From Achromobacter pulmonis (lineage in GTDB: Bacteria > Pseudomonadota > Gammaproteobacteria > Burkholderiales > Burkholderiaceae_B), in assembly GCF_902859765.1 (NCBI RefSeq), contig NZ_CADIJV010000004.1:1-64000 (forward strand): a stretch of 64,000 nucleotides of DNA. Reading direction: 5' to 3'. Shown here in pieces: positions 19,137 through 28,387 of this stretch (position 1 is the stretch's first letter; each line of letters begins with the position of its first letter). The position numbers were made by a program, and so were the translations under genes. The notes below the pieces were generated by a model. The model saw only the letters and a program-made list of their open reading frames with translations. It was not told where the DNA came from and made no database searches.

Positions 19137-20201
19137 ATGAATGTAGAAGCTCTCGATCTGCTTGCCACGTCCGTTTTCCTGGTCAACGAACGCGGGCACA
19201 TCGAATACGCCAACGCGGCCGCCGAGGATCTGTTCGGCCGCTCCCGCAAGCAGCTGTGCGGCCATTCCGCCGCCACGCTGTTCGATAATCCGGAAAACAT
19301 CCAATCGTCCATCGACCGCGCCGCGGCCGGCAGGTATGCCGACGTCAGGCAACTGGCGTCTTTGCGCCGCGCCACCGAATCGGTGGAAGTGGCGGTGACC
19401 ACGGTGGGGTTGAGCGGCCAACGCTGGCCCGCCCTAATCGAGACGCGCGAGATCGAACAGCGCGTGCTGGCCGACCGCAACCACCGCCTGGTCGATGAGA
19501 TCGAGGCGCACCGCGAGTTGCTGCGCAACCTCGCGCACGAAGTCAAGAATCCCCTGGGCGGCCTGCGCGGCGCCGCGCAACTGCTGGAAGCCGAGCTGCC
19601 GAGCGCGGCGCTGGCGGAGTACACCCAGGTCATCATTTCCGAAGCCGATCGCCTGCAGGCGCTGGTGGACCGCCTGAGCGGCCCGCAGCGCGTGCCGCTG
19701 AACGCGCGGCCGGTGAACATCCACGAGATCTGCGAGCGCGTCTGCGCCCTGATCCAGGCCGAATTCCGCAACGACGTCACGCTGGTGCGCGACTACGACG
19801 CCTCCATGCCCGACCTGAAAGGCGATGCCGCGCGCCTGATGCAGGCGGTGCTCAACGTGGCCCGCAACGCCGCCCAGGAACTGGTGGCGCGGCCGCAAGT
19901 GCCCGGCCTGGCGCCCGGGGTGGTGACGCTGCGCACCCGCGTCGCCCGGCAGGTCATGCTGGCGCACCGCCAGCATCGGCTGGCGCTGGAGTTGTCCATC
20001 ATCGACAACGGTCCGGGCGTGCCCGAGCACATCCGCGACCGCATTTTCCATCCCCTGGTCACCGCGCGTGCTGGCGGGACCGGCCTGGGCCTGAGCCTGG
20101 CCCAGGATTTCGTGCAGCAGCACGGAGGCATCATCGAATTTGAATCCCGACCCGGGCGCACCGAGTTCCGCCTGGTCCTACCGATGGAGCCCGCAAACTG
20201 A
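19137..20201 (+). CDS. glnL: Nitrogen regulation sensor kinase NtrB
   Basis: A 354-residue soluble histidine kinase/phosphatase that controls NtrC in response to PII. It has an N-terminal PAS domain (LLATSVFLVNERGHIEYANAAAEDLFGRSRKQLCG), the H box NLAHEVKNPLGGLRGAAQLLE with phosphorylated His134, and the ATPase motifs NVARNAAQE (N box), DNGPGVP (G1) and GGTGLGLSLAQDFVQQHGG (G2). The length is typical (349 in E. coli). The ATG at 19137 begins the family N-terminus. Its stop overlaps the ntrC start as TGATG, indicating coupled translation. Confidence 0.94.
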   Translation: MNVEALDLLATSVFLVNERGHIEYANAAAEDLFGRSRKQLCGHSAATLFDNPENIQSSIDRAAAGRYADVRQLASLRRATESVEVAVTTVGLSGQRWPALIETREIEQRVLADRNHRLVDEIEAHRELLRNLAHEVKNPLGGLRGAAQLLEAELPSAALAEYTQVIISEADRLQALVDRLSGPQRVPLNARPVNIHEICERVCALIQAEFRNDVTLVRDYDASMPDLKGDAARLMQAVLNVARNAAQELVARPQVPGLAPGVVTLRTRVARQVMLAHRQHRLALELSIIDNGPGVPEHIRDRIFHPLVTARAGGTGLGLSLAQDFVQQHGGIIEFESRPGRTEFRLVLPMEPAN

Positions 20202-21709
20202 TGAAACCCGTATGGATCGTCGACGACGACCAGGCCATCCGCTGGGTCCTCGAAAAGGCCCTGGCCCGAGCCGGTGTCCCCACCCGTAGTTTCTCCCAGG
20301 CGGCCGACGTGCTTGAAGCGCTGTCGCACGACACGCCCGTCGCCCTGGTTTCCGATATCCGCATGCCCGGTGGCAATGGCCTGGAGCTGTTGCGCCAGTT
20401 GAAAGAGCGCCATCCCGGCCTGCCGGTCATCGTCATGACCGCCTTCGCCGATCTCGACAGCACCGTGTCCGCCTTCCAGGGCGGCGCCTTCGACTACCTG
20501 GCCAAGCCCTTCGACGTCAACGAGGCGGTGGCGCTGATCCAGCGCGCCATGCAGGAATCGGCCCAGCCCGAAACCCCCGAAGGGCAGGGCGAGGCCCAGA
20601 ACAACGAGCGCTGGATGATGACGCAATCGTCGTCCACCGCCATGCAGGAAGTGTTCCGCGCCATCGGCCGGCTGGCGCAGTCCAAGGTCACCGTGCTGAT
20701 CACCGGCGAGTCCGGCACTGGCAAGGAACTGGTGGCGCGGGCGTTGCACGGCCATGGCGTGCGCGCCAGCGGCCCGTTCGTGGCCCTGAACGCCGCCGCC
20801 ATCCCGCGCGACCTGCTCGAAGCCGAACTGTTCGGCCATGAGCGCGGCGCTTTCACCGGCGCCAACACGCTGCGCCGCGGCCGCTTCGAGGAAGCGCACG
20901 GCGGCACGCTGTTCCTGGACGAAATCGGCGACATGCCGATCGAATTGCAGACGCGTCTGTTGCGGGTGCTGGCCGAAGGCAGCTTTTACCGGGTTGGCGG
21001 CGCGCAACCGGTGCGGGTCGACGTGCGCATCGTCGCCGCCACCCACCAACCGCTGGAGCAGCGGGTGGAGCAGGGCCTGTTCCGCGAAGACCTGTTCCAT
21101 CGCCTGAACGTCATCCGGCTGCGCCTGCCGCCGCTGCGCGAACGGGTCGAGGACATTCCGGCGCTCGCCAACCATTTTCTCACCGCCAGCGCCCGCGCGC
21201 TCGGTGTCCCGGTCAAGCGCCTGACGCCGGAAGCGCTGGCCGTGCTGACCAAGTTCGACTTTCCCGGCAACGTGCGCCAGCTGGAGAACTTCTGCCACTG
21301 GTTGACCGTCATGGCGCCCGGGCAGACCGTCGAACCCGCCGACCTGCCGCCCGAGATCCGCGCCATGGAGCACGCGCCGGCGGCCAGCGCCTTTGCCGCG
21401 CGTGCGCAGGCCGGCAGCGCGGTGCCCGCCATCGGCACCGTGGTGCAGCAGGCACCCGTCGGCGCGCTGGCGGCCGACGACGGCGCCCCGCGCAATTGGC
21501 AGGACTCGCTGCTGCGCGATGCCCAGTACCGCCTGGAACGCGGCGAACCCGCCGTCATGGCCACGCTGACGCGCCAGTTCGAGAAGATCCTGCTGCAAAG
21601 CGCGCTCGATGCCAGCCGTGGCCGGCGCGTCGAGGCGGCCTCGCGCCTGGGGATCGGCCGCAATACCATCACGCGCAAACTGCGCGAACTGGGCATCGAA
21701 GACGAGTAG
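20201..21709 (+). CDS. glnG: Nitrogen response regulator NtrC
   Basis: A 502-residue sigma-54 activator. The receiver domain has the acidic pocket VDDD and phospho-acceptor Asp52 in VSDIRMPGGNG. The AAA+ domain has Walker A GESGTGKELVARALH, the sigma-54 contact loop GAFTGA, and Walker B GGTLFLDEIGDMP. The C-terminal Fis-type helix-turn-helix is RVEAASRLGIGRNTITRKLRELG. It is expected to bind the dyads at 17357-17405 and open the glnA sigma-54 promoter when phosphorylated by NtrB. It overlaps the ntrB stop by one base. A GC hairpin follows. Confidence 0.95.
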   Translation: MKPVWIVDDDQAIRWVLEKALARAGVPTRSFSQAADVLEALSHDTPVALVSDIRMPGGNGLELLRQLKERHPGLPVIVMTAFADLDSTVSAFQGGAFDYLAKPFDVNEAVALIQRAMQESAQPETPEGQGEAQNNERWMMTQSSSTAMQEVFRAIGRLAQSKVTVLITGESGTGKELVARALHGHGVRASGPFVALNAAAIPRDLLEAELFGHERGAFTGANTLRRGRFEEAHGGTLFLDEIGDMPIELQTRLLRVLAEGSFYRVGGAQPVRVDVRIVAATHQPLEQRVEQGLFREDLFHRLNVIRLRLPPLRERVEDIPALANHFLTASARALGVPVKRLTPEALAVLTKFDFPGNVRQLENFCHWLTVMAPGQTVEPADLPPEIRAMEHAPAASAFAARAQAGSAVPAIGTVVQQAPVGALAADDGAPRNWQDSLLRDAQYRLERGEPAVMATLTRQFEKILLQSALDASRGRRVEAASRLGIGRNTITRKLRELGIEDE

Positions 21710-21729
21710 GGCGCGCTTGCCTGGAACAC

Positions 21730-21752
21730 GCGGGCGGCGCAGCGCCGCCCGC
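21730..21752. terminator. Hairpin between ntrC and the LysR gene
   Basis: Arms GCGGGCGGCG and CGCCGCCCGC pair perfectly around a three-base loop in the 49-bp gap between convergent genes. There is no T tract on either side, so termination strength is uncertain. Confidence 0.5.
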
Positions 21753-21758
21753 GCGCGC

Positions 21759-22673
21759 TCAGGCCATGCCGAGTAGCCCCTCGCACAGGCGCGGCGACTT
21801 CAACTTCTGCAGCCACCACTTCAAGGCCTCTCCTGGCGCCTCCGCGCGCCAGGCGTACGCCACGTGCTCGGTCAGCGACATGCCTTCGTCCGTCTCGCAT
21901 ATCACCAGCACCCCCTGCGCCAGATAAGGCGCCGCCAGGGTCAGCGGCAGATACCCGCATCCCAGGCCGCGGATCTGCGCTTCGATCTTGGCCTGCATGG
22001 TCGGCATCACCAGGGTGGGCTGTTCCGCCAGGATGCCACGCGACTGGGGCGGCAGATTGCGCGATGTATCGGCCACCACCACCGCGCAATAGCGCGTGAT
22101 GTCGGCGCGGCTCAAGGGTTGGGGCAGCGATGCCAGCGGATGATGCGCCGCCACGCAGAAGCCGAACTGCGCCTGCCCCATCGTCTGCGAACGGTAGGGT
22201 CCGGTCGGCTCGCCCGCCGCGCCCGCGCCGATCACCAGGTCGGCGCGGTTCGAGGTCAACGCATCCCAGTTGCCGCTCAACACCTCGGTCGAAAAGCGCA
22301 GCGTGGTGGCGCTGCCCAGCGCCTGGAATTCTTCGACCAGGTCGTACAGCGGCCGCCAGGGCAGCACCGCGCTGACCGCGATGCGCAGTTCCACCTCCCA
22401 GCCCGTTGCGATGCGCTTGACGCGGCACGCCAGATCGTCCAGCGACTGCAGCACATGGCGCCCATCCTTGAGCAGGGCCTCGCCGGCCGGCGTCAGCAGC
22501 GCCCGATGGCCAGAGCGGTCGAACAGCAGCACATCCAGCCCGTCCTCCAGCTTGCGGATCGCATAGGTCACGGCGGAGGGTACCTTGTCCAGCTCGCGCG
22601 CCGCTTTGGCGAAGCTGCCGTGGCGCGCGATCGCATCCACCAGGACGAGCAATTCGGGGGTGATGGGCTGCAT
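21759..22673 (-). CDS. LysR family transcriptional regulator
   Basis: About 304 residues, with an N-terminal winged helix (ITPELLVLVDAIARHGSFAKAARELDKVPSAVTYAIRKLEDGLDVLLFDRSG) and a C-terminal effector-binding domain. The ATG at 22673 is chosen because GGAG lies about 9 bp upstream; a TTG 27 bp earlier would also be in frame but overlaps the operator. It is divergent from two pirin genes. The intergenic region carries a perfect TTCAAAT-A-ATTTGAA dyad and a second close copy before the first pirin, so the regulator probably controls itself and the pirins. In many proteobacteria a LysR gene sits beside a pirin. The effector is unknown. Confidence 0.88.
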   Translation of the reverse strand: MQPITPELLVLVDAIARHGSFAKAARELDKVPSAVTYAIRKLEDGLDVLLFDRSGHRALLTPAGEALLKDGRHVLQSLDDLACRVKRIATGWEVELRIAVSAVLPWRPLYDLVEEFQALGSATTLRFSTEVLSGNWDALTSNRADLVIGAGAAGEPTGPYRSQTMGQAQFGFCVAAHHPLASLPQPLSRADITRYCAVVVADTSRNLPPQSRGILAEQPTLVMPTMQAKIEAQIRGLGCGYLPLTLAAPYLAQGVLVICETDEGMSLTEHVAYAWRAEAPGEALKWWLQKLKSPRLCEGLLGMA

Positions 22674-22695
22674 GGAGGCGCTCCGGAAAATATCG

Positions 22696-22710
22696 TTCAA
22701 ATAATTTGAA
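22696..22710. promoter_or_regulatory. LysR-type operator, copy 1
   Basis: TTCAAATAATTTGAA is a perfect 15-bp dyad of the T-N11-A type, placed about 25 bp upstream of the LysR start and in the divergent control region of the pirin genes. A further half site (TTCAAAT) follows at about 22718. Confidence 0.6.
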
Positions 22711-22829
22711 TGGTTTCTTCAAATCATAGCGTCAAACCGGTCTCGGAGTCCGCGCACAATGTCACTCATGCCGGTTGAGCAGCGAGGCTTTCAGCAAGAA
22801 CGCAAAGAAAGCCAGACGCCGCGAGACCA

Positions 22830-22843
22830 TTCATTTATTTGAA
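22830..22843. promoter_or_regulatory. LysR-type operator, copy 2
   Basis: TTCATTTATTTGAA is a near match to copy 1, located about 15 bp before the first pirin start and just ahead of its ribosome site (CAGGAG). Binding here would block transcription or initiation at the pirin promoter. Confidence 0.45.
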
Positions 22844-22856
22844 ACAGGAGTCCACC

Positions 22857-23555
<699 letters not shown>

Positions 23556-23698
23556 CGGCCCGCGCCCGGGCGGACCAACGGTCCGTCCGGCCTGGTTTTC
23601 GATACGCGTGGCCGGCCCGCCATCGGGCGGCGGCGCGGCAGGCGATTCCACAAAGCCCTAACATGGCCCCGAGACGGCCAACCTACAGGAGCAATTCC

Positions 23699-24604
23699 AT
23701 GTCTACCTTGTCCCAACCCGGCGACAGCCAGATCGAAACCGTGGTGGTGCCGCGCACCAGCGACCTGGGCGGCTTCGAAGTCCGCCGCGCGCTGCCTTCG
23801 GCGCAGCGCCGCACCGTCGGCCCGTTTGTATTCCTGGACCACATGGGTCCGGCCGAATTCGCGGCCGGGTCGGGCATCGACGTGCGCCCGCATCCGCACA
23901 TTGGCCTGTCCACCGTGACCTACCTGTACGAAGGGTCGATGGTGCACCGCGACGGCGCCGGCAACACCCAGACCATTCTGCCCGGCGAGGTGAACTGGAT
24001 GACCGCCGGCCGCGGCATCGTCCACTCCGAGCGGTCTTCGCCCGAAAGCCGCCAGGCCGCACAGCGCCTGGCTGGCTTGCAGATCTGGGTCGGCCTGCCC
24101 AAGGCGCACGAGGAAACCGATCCTGGCTTCACCCACTACGGCCTGGACGCCCAGCCGGTGGTCGAAGGCGAGGGCGTGCGCGCGCAGGTCGTGGCCGGCT
24201 CGCTGTTCGGCAAGACCTCGGCCGTCAAGACCCATTCGCCGCTGTTCTACGGCGACATGCAGTTGCGCGCCGGCGCCGTCACCGTGCTGCCCGCCGAACA
24301 CGAAGAGCGCGCCGCCTACGTGGCGATCGGTTCGGTCGAGGTCGATGGACAGGTGTTCGAGAGCGGCCGCCTGGTCGTGTTCGCGCCGGGCCGTCCGGTG
24401 CAGATCCGCGCCTGTACCGACGCGCGCTTCGCCGTGCTCGGCGGCGAGCCGCTGGAAGGCCCGCGCTTCATCTGGTGGAACTTCGTCTCCAGCAGCAAGG
24501 ACCGCATCGAGCAGGCCAAGGAAGAATGGCAGCGCAACCGCTTCGGCCAGACCGTGCCGGGCGACGAGACCGAGTTCATACCGCTGCCCGAGCCGCGCGC
24601 CTGA
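23699..24604 (+). CDS. Pirin family protein, long form
   Basis: A 301-residue bicupin. The metal-binding segment is DVRPHPHIGLSTVTYLYEGSMVHRDG, followed by GRGIVHSERSS; these supply three His and one Glu as in human pirin. The C-terminal cupin is followed by the family tail RFIWWNFVSSSKDRIEQAKEEWQRNRFG. It differs clearly from the neighbouring YhhW-like copy, so the pair is not a recent duplication. The ATG at 23699 has AGGAG about 8 bp upstream. It may share a transcript with the first pirin across a 143-bp gap. The function is unproven. Confidence 0.9.
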   Translation: MSTLSQPGDSQIETVVVPRTSDLGGFEVRRALPSAQRRTVGPFVFLDHMGPAEFAAGSGIDVRPHPHIGLSTVTYLYEGSMVHRDGAGNTQTILPGEVNWMTAGRGIVHSERSSPESRQAAQRLAGLQIWVGLPKAHEETDPGFTHYGLDAQPVVEGEGVRAQVVAGSLFGKTSAVKTHSPLFYGDMQLRAGAVTVLPAEHEERAAYVAIGSVEVDGQVFESGRLVVFAPGRPVQIRACTDARFAVLGGEPLEGPRFIWWNFVSSSKDRIEQAKEEWQRNRFGQTVPGDETEFIPLPEPRA

Positions 24605-24725
24605 CACGGCGCCGGGGCCAGGCCCGCGCCCCGGTGTCCATGGGCTGGAACGCGCCGCGCCGTCCTGGCCGGCGCGGCAGTATGATGCGCATCCCTAACG
24701 TGATAACAATCGGGATGGAGACATC

Positions 24726-25703
24726 ATGCAACGCTTTTCCCTGAACGCGCTGCGCGGCCTGGCCGCGCTGGCGCTGGTCCAAGGCGCCGCCGTGGCGCAG
24801 GCCGCCGGCTATCCGGCCAAGCCCATCGTATTCATCGTGCCGTACACCGCCGGAGGCACCACCGACCTGGTGGCGCGCACCGCCGGCGCCAAGGTCGCCG
24901 AGAAGCTGGGCCAGCCCGTCATCGTCGAGAACCGCCCGGGCGCCGGCGGCAACATCGGCATGGACGCCGTGGCCAAGGCCGCGCCGGACGGCTACACCAT
25001 CGGCTTCGGCGCGATTTCCACCAACGCGCTCAATCCCTTCGTCTACCCGTCGATGCCGTTCGATCCAACCAAGGATTTCACCGGTATCAGCATGCTGGGC
25101 GCGTCCTCGGTGGTACTGGAAACCGGGCCGGCGCTCAAGGTGGGCAGTGTCAAGGAACTGGTGGCGTACGCCAAGCAGCATCCGGGCACGGCCTTCGGCA
25201 CGCCCGGCACCGGCACCTCGATGCACCTGGCGGGCGTGATGTTCGAGCAGGTGACGGGCGCCGGCATGCAGCACATTCCCTACAAAGGCAGCGCGCAGGC
25301 GCTGAACGACCTGCTTGGCGGGCATCTGCCGGTCATGTTCGACAACCTGCCGGCTTCGCTGCCGCACATCAAGTCGGGCAAGGTCCACGCTTTGGCGGTC
25401 ACCGGCAGCAAGCGCGCGCCGGCCTTGCCGGACGTGCCGACGCTGGCCGAGCTGGGCTATGGCGGGGCGGTGGTGGACCCGTGGTTCGCGGTCTATGGCC
25501 CGGCCGGGATGTCGCCGGAAGTCACGGCCGCGCTGAGCGAGGCGTTCCAGGCCGCGCTGGCGATGCCCGAGGTCAAGGACAAGCTGGAGCAGGCCGGTTT
25601 CATGCCGTATGGTTCGACGCCCGCCGAGGTGGAGCGCCTGACGCGCAGCCAGCATGAGTCGTTCAAGGCGCTGTCGCAGAAGGTGAAGCTGTCGGCCGAT
25701 TGA
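24726..25703 (+). CDS. Bug family (TctC-like) solute-binding protein
   Basis: A 325-residue periplasmic binding protein of the tripartite tricarboxylate transporter family, which is hugely expanded in Bordetella and Achromobacter. The signal peptide (about 1-26) ends AVAQAAG. Family motifs include YPAKPIVFIVPYTAGGTTDLVARTAGAKVAEKLGQPVIVENRPGAGGNIG and YAKQHPGTAFGTPGTGTSMHLAG. No tctA or tctB membrane genes lie nearby, so it is an orphan receptor using a transporter encoded elsewhere or acting as a sensor. The ligand, probably a carboxylate, cannot be predicted. GGAG lies about 8 bp before the ATG. Confidence 0.92.
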   Translation: MQRFSLNALRGLAALALVQGAAVAQAAGYPAKPIVFIVPYTAGGTTDLVARTAGAKVAEKLGQPVIVENRPGAGGNIGMDAVAKAAPDGYTIGFGAISTNALNPFVYPSMPFDPTKDFTGISMLGASSVVLETGPALKVGSVKELVAYAKQHPGTAFGTPGTGTSMHLAGVMFEQVTGAGMQHIPYKGSAQALNDLLGGHLPVMFDNLPASLPHIKSGKVHALAVTGSKRAPALPDVPTLAELGYGGAVVDPWFAVYGPAGMSPEVTAALSEAFQAALAMPEVKDKLEQAGFMPYGSTPAEVERLTRSQHESFKALSQKVKLSAD

Positions 25704-25782
25704 GCGGCGCACGCCAGTGCCAGCGGCGTGGTCACTGCGGGCCCCGGCCGCGCCGCGGGCGCGCCGATCCCGGGCCGGTGGC

Positions 25783-26568
25783 TCAACGGCCGCGCGCGAA
25801 CACCTGTTCGCGCTGCTCGACCAGCGCTTCGCGGCGGATGAAGTCGCGCACGAAGTCGTCGGCCGGGTGATGATGCAGGTTGTAGGGCGTGTCCCATTGC
25901 GCGACGCGCCCGGCCGTCATGACGCCGATGCGATCGGCGATGGCGAAGGCCTCGGCCTGGTTGTGCGTGACAAGAATGGCGGTGTGGCCGGTGGCCTTGA
26001 GGATCTCGCGCACCTCGAATGCCAGGCGCTCGCGGGTGTCCACGTCCAGGTTCGAGAATGGCTCGTCCAGCAGCAGCAGGTCGGGCGAGGGCGCCAGGGC
26101 GCGCGCCAGCGCCACGCGTTGCTGCTGGCCGCCGGAGATCTCGTGCGGATAGCTCTGGGCGACATGCGCCAGGCCGACCAGCGCCAGCATTTCCTCGACC
26201 CGGCGGGCGCGTTCGGCGCGTTCCAGGCGGCGCAGGCCGAAGGCCACGTTCTGCGCCACCGACAGGTGCGGAAACAGCGCGTAATCCTGGAACATCATGC
26301 CTACCCGGCGCTTTTCCGGGGCGACCTGTTCAGTGGGCGAGGAGATGACCATGCCATCGAGCAGGATGCGGCCGGCGCGCACCGGTTCGAAGCCGGCGAT
26401 GGCGCGCAGCACCGTGGTCTTGCCGCAGCCGGATTCGCCCAGCAGGCAGCCGATATGGCCGGCGGGCAGGCCCAGCGTCAGGTCCTGCACCACGGGCCGC
26501 AGGCCCTTGGGGGTGTCGTAGGCCAGCGAGAGATGATCGAGTTCGAGCAGATCGGGCACGATGTTCAA
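25783..26568 (-). CDS. fbpC: Iron ABC transporter ATP-binding protein
   Basis: A 261-residue ATPase that would power ferric iron import with the adjacent permease. Walker A is LLGESGCGKTTVL, the signature is ISGGQQQRVALARAL, Walker B is LLLLDEPFSNLD, and the switch His is in LVTHNQAEA. It is shorter than classic FbpC (about 350) because the C-terminal regulatory domain is missing; the part present is complete and unlikely to be truncated by mutation. The start overlaps the permease stop by four bases (ATGA type). It is the third gene of a binding protein-permease-ATPase operon. Confidence 0.88.
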   Translation of the reverse strand: MNIVPDLLELDHLSLAYDTPKGLRPVVQDLTLGLPAGHIGCLLGESGCGKTTVLRAIAGFEPVRAGRILLDGMVISSPTEQVAPEKRRVGMMFQDYALFPHLSVAQNVAFGLRRLERAERARRVEEMLALVGLAHVAQSYPHEISGGQQQRVALARALAPSPDLLLLDEPFSNLDVDTRERLAFEVREILKATGHTAILVTHNQAEAFAIADRIGVMTAGRVAQWDTPYNLHHHPADDFVRDFIRREALVEQREQVFARGR

Positions 26569-28235
26569 TGTCCCATTTTCAGATTGGTGCGGGCCAGCAG
26601 AATGACGGGCAGCAGGCCGGCCAGCACGATGGCCAGCGCGGCCACGGCGCCTTCTTCATAGGTCCCTCGCGCCGCCTCGGCATAGAGCCAGGTGGCGAGG
26701 GTGTCGAAATTCATGGGCCGCAGCAGCAGCGTGGCCGGCAATTCCTTCATGGCATCGACGAACACCAGCAGGGCGCTGGCCGCCAGCGCCGGGCGCAGCA
26801 ACGGCAGGTGGACGCGGCGCAAGGTGCCGGCCGAGCTCTCGCCCAGCAGTCGCGAGGCCTGTTCCAGGGAGGGCGGGATACGCGCCAGCCCGGCTTCCAA
26901 CGCGCCGGTGGAGATGGCCAGGAAGCGGATGACATAGGCGCAGACCAGCGCCGCCATCGAGCCCATCAGGAACAGGCCATTGCCGCCGAACACGGTGGCC
27001 ACGGCGGTGTCGATCCAGACGAAGGGCGTCAGCAGGCCGATGGCCAGCACGGTGCCGGGCACGGCATAGCCCAGACTGGCGACGCGCGCGCAGGCGCGTC
27101 CGGGATTGAAGCCGGCGCTTTCACGCAGCGTGCGGCCGGCCCACGCCACCACCAGGCCGCAGAGCAGGGTGACGAGCGTGGCGCTGAAGGCCACGATCAA
27201 CGTATTGCCGAGCCCGTTGAGCAGTTGGTTGGAGACGCCGCCCACCAGGTGCAGGCGCTTGTAGGTTTCGACCACCAGGTACAGGGCCGGCGCGACGAAG
27301 CCCACCAGCACGGGAATCCAGCCCAGCACCAGCGCCAGCAGCGCGGCCGGGCCGCGCAGCGGGCGCGGCTGCATCGGCCGCATGCGCTGGGTGTTGGCGT
27401 AGCGCTGGCGCTTGCGGCCATGGCGTTCCAGCAGGATCAGGCCGATGACGATGGCCAGCATGGTCAGCGCGATCTGCGCCGCCCCGGCCAGGTCCGAGCG
27501 CGTGACCCAGGTGGTGTAGACCGACACGGTCAGCGTCTGCACGCCCAGGAATTCCGAGGCGCCGATATCGTTCAGGGTTTCCAGCAGCGCCAGGCTGACG
27601 CCGACCACGATGGCCGGACGCGCCAGCGGCAGCGCCACCCGGAAGAACACGGCGTAGCGGCCGGCGCCCAGCGTGCGCGCCGCTTCCAGCAGGCTGGCGG
27701 CCTGCGTCATGAACATGACGCGGGTGCTCAGGTATACGTAGGGATACAGCACGAAGCCCAGCACGAAGATGGCGCCGTAGATCGAGCGCAGGTCGGGCAG
27801 GCGGAACTGGCGCGGGCTGTCGTAGCCGAGCAGCGCGCGGACGGCGCCCTGGACCGGGCCGATCGGGTGCAGCAGGTCGAGATAGGCGAAGGCGATGATG
27901 TAGGTGGGCACCGCCAGCGGCAGCAGCAGCGCCCACGTCAGCGCGCGCCGCGTCGGGAATTCGTATGCCGTCACCAGCCAGGCCGCGCCGGTGCCCAGCA
28001 GGGTCACCAGCACGCCGACGCCGGCCAGCAGCGCGGCGGTGTTGGCCAGTGCCTGCGGCAGGACGTAGGTGGCCAGGTGCTGCCAATGCGACAGGTCGCC
28101 GCCCAGCGCCCACCAGACCAGGGTCAATACCGGTGCCAGCACCGCCAGGCCGATCAGGGTGGCGCCGGCCAGCCAGCCGGTACCGCGTTCAGCCCAGCGC
28201 AAACGTAACGGCCGGGGCAGGGAATCTGTATGCAT
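26565..28235 (-). CDS. fbpB: Iron ABC transporter permease (fused two-half type)
   Basis: A permease of about 556 residues with two homologous membrane halves of six segments each, as in FbpB/SfuB ferric-iron importers. The EAA-type loops that contact the ATPase are visible in both halves: LLEAARTLGAGRYAVFFRVALPLARPAIVVG and LEQASRLLGESSAGTLRRVHLPLLRPALAAS. The preferred start is the ATG at 28235 (MHTDSLPRPLRLRWAERG); an 11-residue upstream extension has no support. It is separated from the binding-protein gene by about 150 bp that contain a hairpin, and overlaps fbpC by four bases. Confidence 0.9.
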   Translation of the reverse strand: MHTDSLPRPLRLRWAERGTGWLAGATLIGLAVLAPVLTLVWWALGGDLSHWQHLATYVLPQALANTAALLAGVGVLVTLLGTGAAWLVTAYEFPTRRALTWALLLPLAVPTYIIAFAYLDLLHPIGPVQGAVRALLGYDSPRQFRLPDLRSIYGAIFVLGFVLYPYVYLSTRVMFMTQAASLLEAARTLGAGRYAVFFRVALPLARPAIVVGVSLALLETLNDIGASEFLGVQTLTVSVYTTWVTRSDLAGAAQIALTMLAIVIGLILLERHGRKRQRYANTQRMRPMQPRPLRGPAALLALVLGWIPVLVGFVAPALYLVVETYKRLHLVGGVSNQLLNGLGNTLIVAFSATLVTLLCGLVVAWAGRTLRESAGFNPGRACARVASLGYAVPGTVLAIGLLTPFVWIDTAVATVFGGNGLFLMGSMAALVCAYVIRFLAISTGALEAGLARIPPSLEQASRLLGESSAGTLRRVHLPLLRPALAASALLVFVDAMKELPATLLLRPMNFDTLATWLYAEAARGTYEEGAVAALAIVLAGLLPVILLARTNLKMGH

Positions 28236-28355
28236 GCTTCGGGAAAATTGCAGCGAGGAAGACGCCACGTGGGCGGCGCCTATAGTAGCGTCAAGGCCTG
28301 CCGCCGCCCGGCCCGGGATTTTCCGGGCGGGCAGGGGCAGGCCTGAATGCCGCGA

Positions 28356-28377
28356 GACGGCGCCGTCTGGCGCCGTC
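28356..28377 (-). terminator. Hairpin between fbpA and fbpB
   Basis: GACGGCGCC-GTCT-GGCGCCGTC is a perfect 9-bp-arm hairpin about 10 bp after the fbpA stop. There is no T tract. It probably stabilises the fbpA message and lowers expression of the membrane genes, as is common after binding-protein genes. Confidence 0.5.
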
Positions 28378-28387
28378 CTGCCGCGTG

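Noticed and set aside
26568-28208. Long plus-strand open frame opposite fbpB
   Set aside because: Gln/His/Arg-rich composition typical of an antisense reading of a membrane protein; no start signal.
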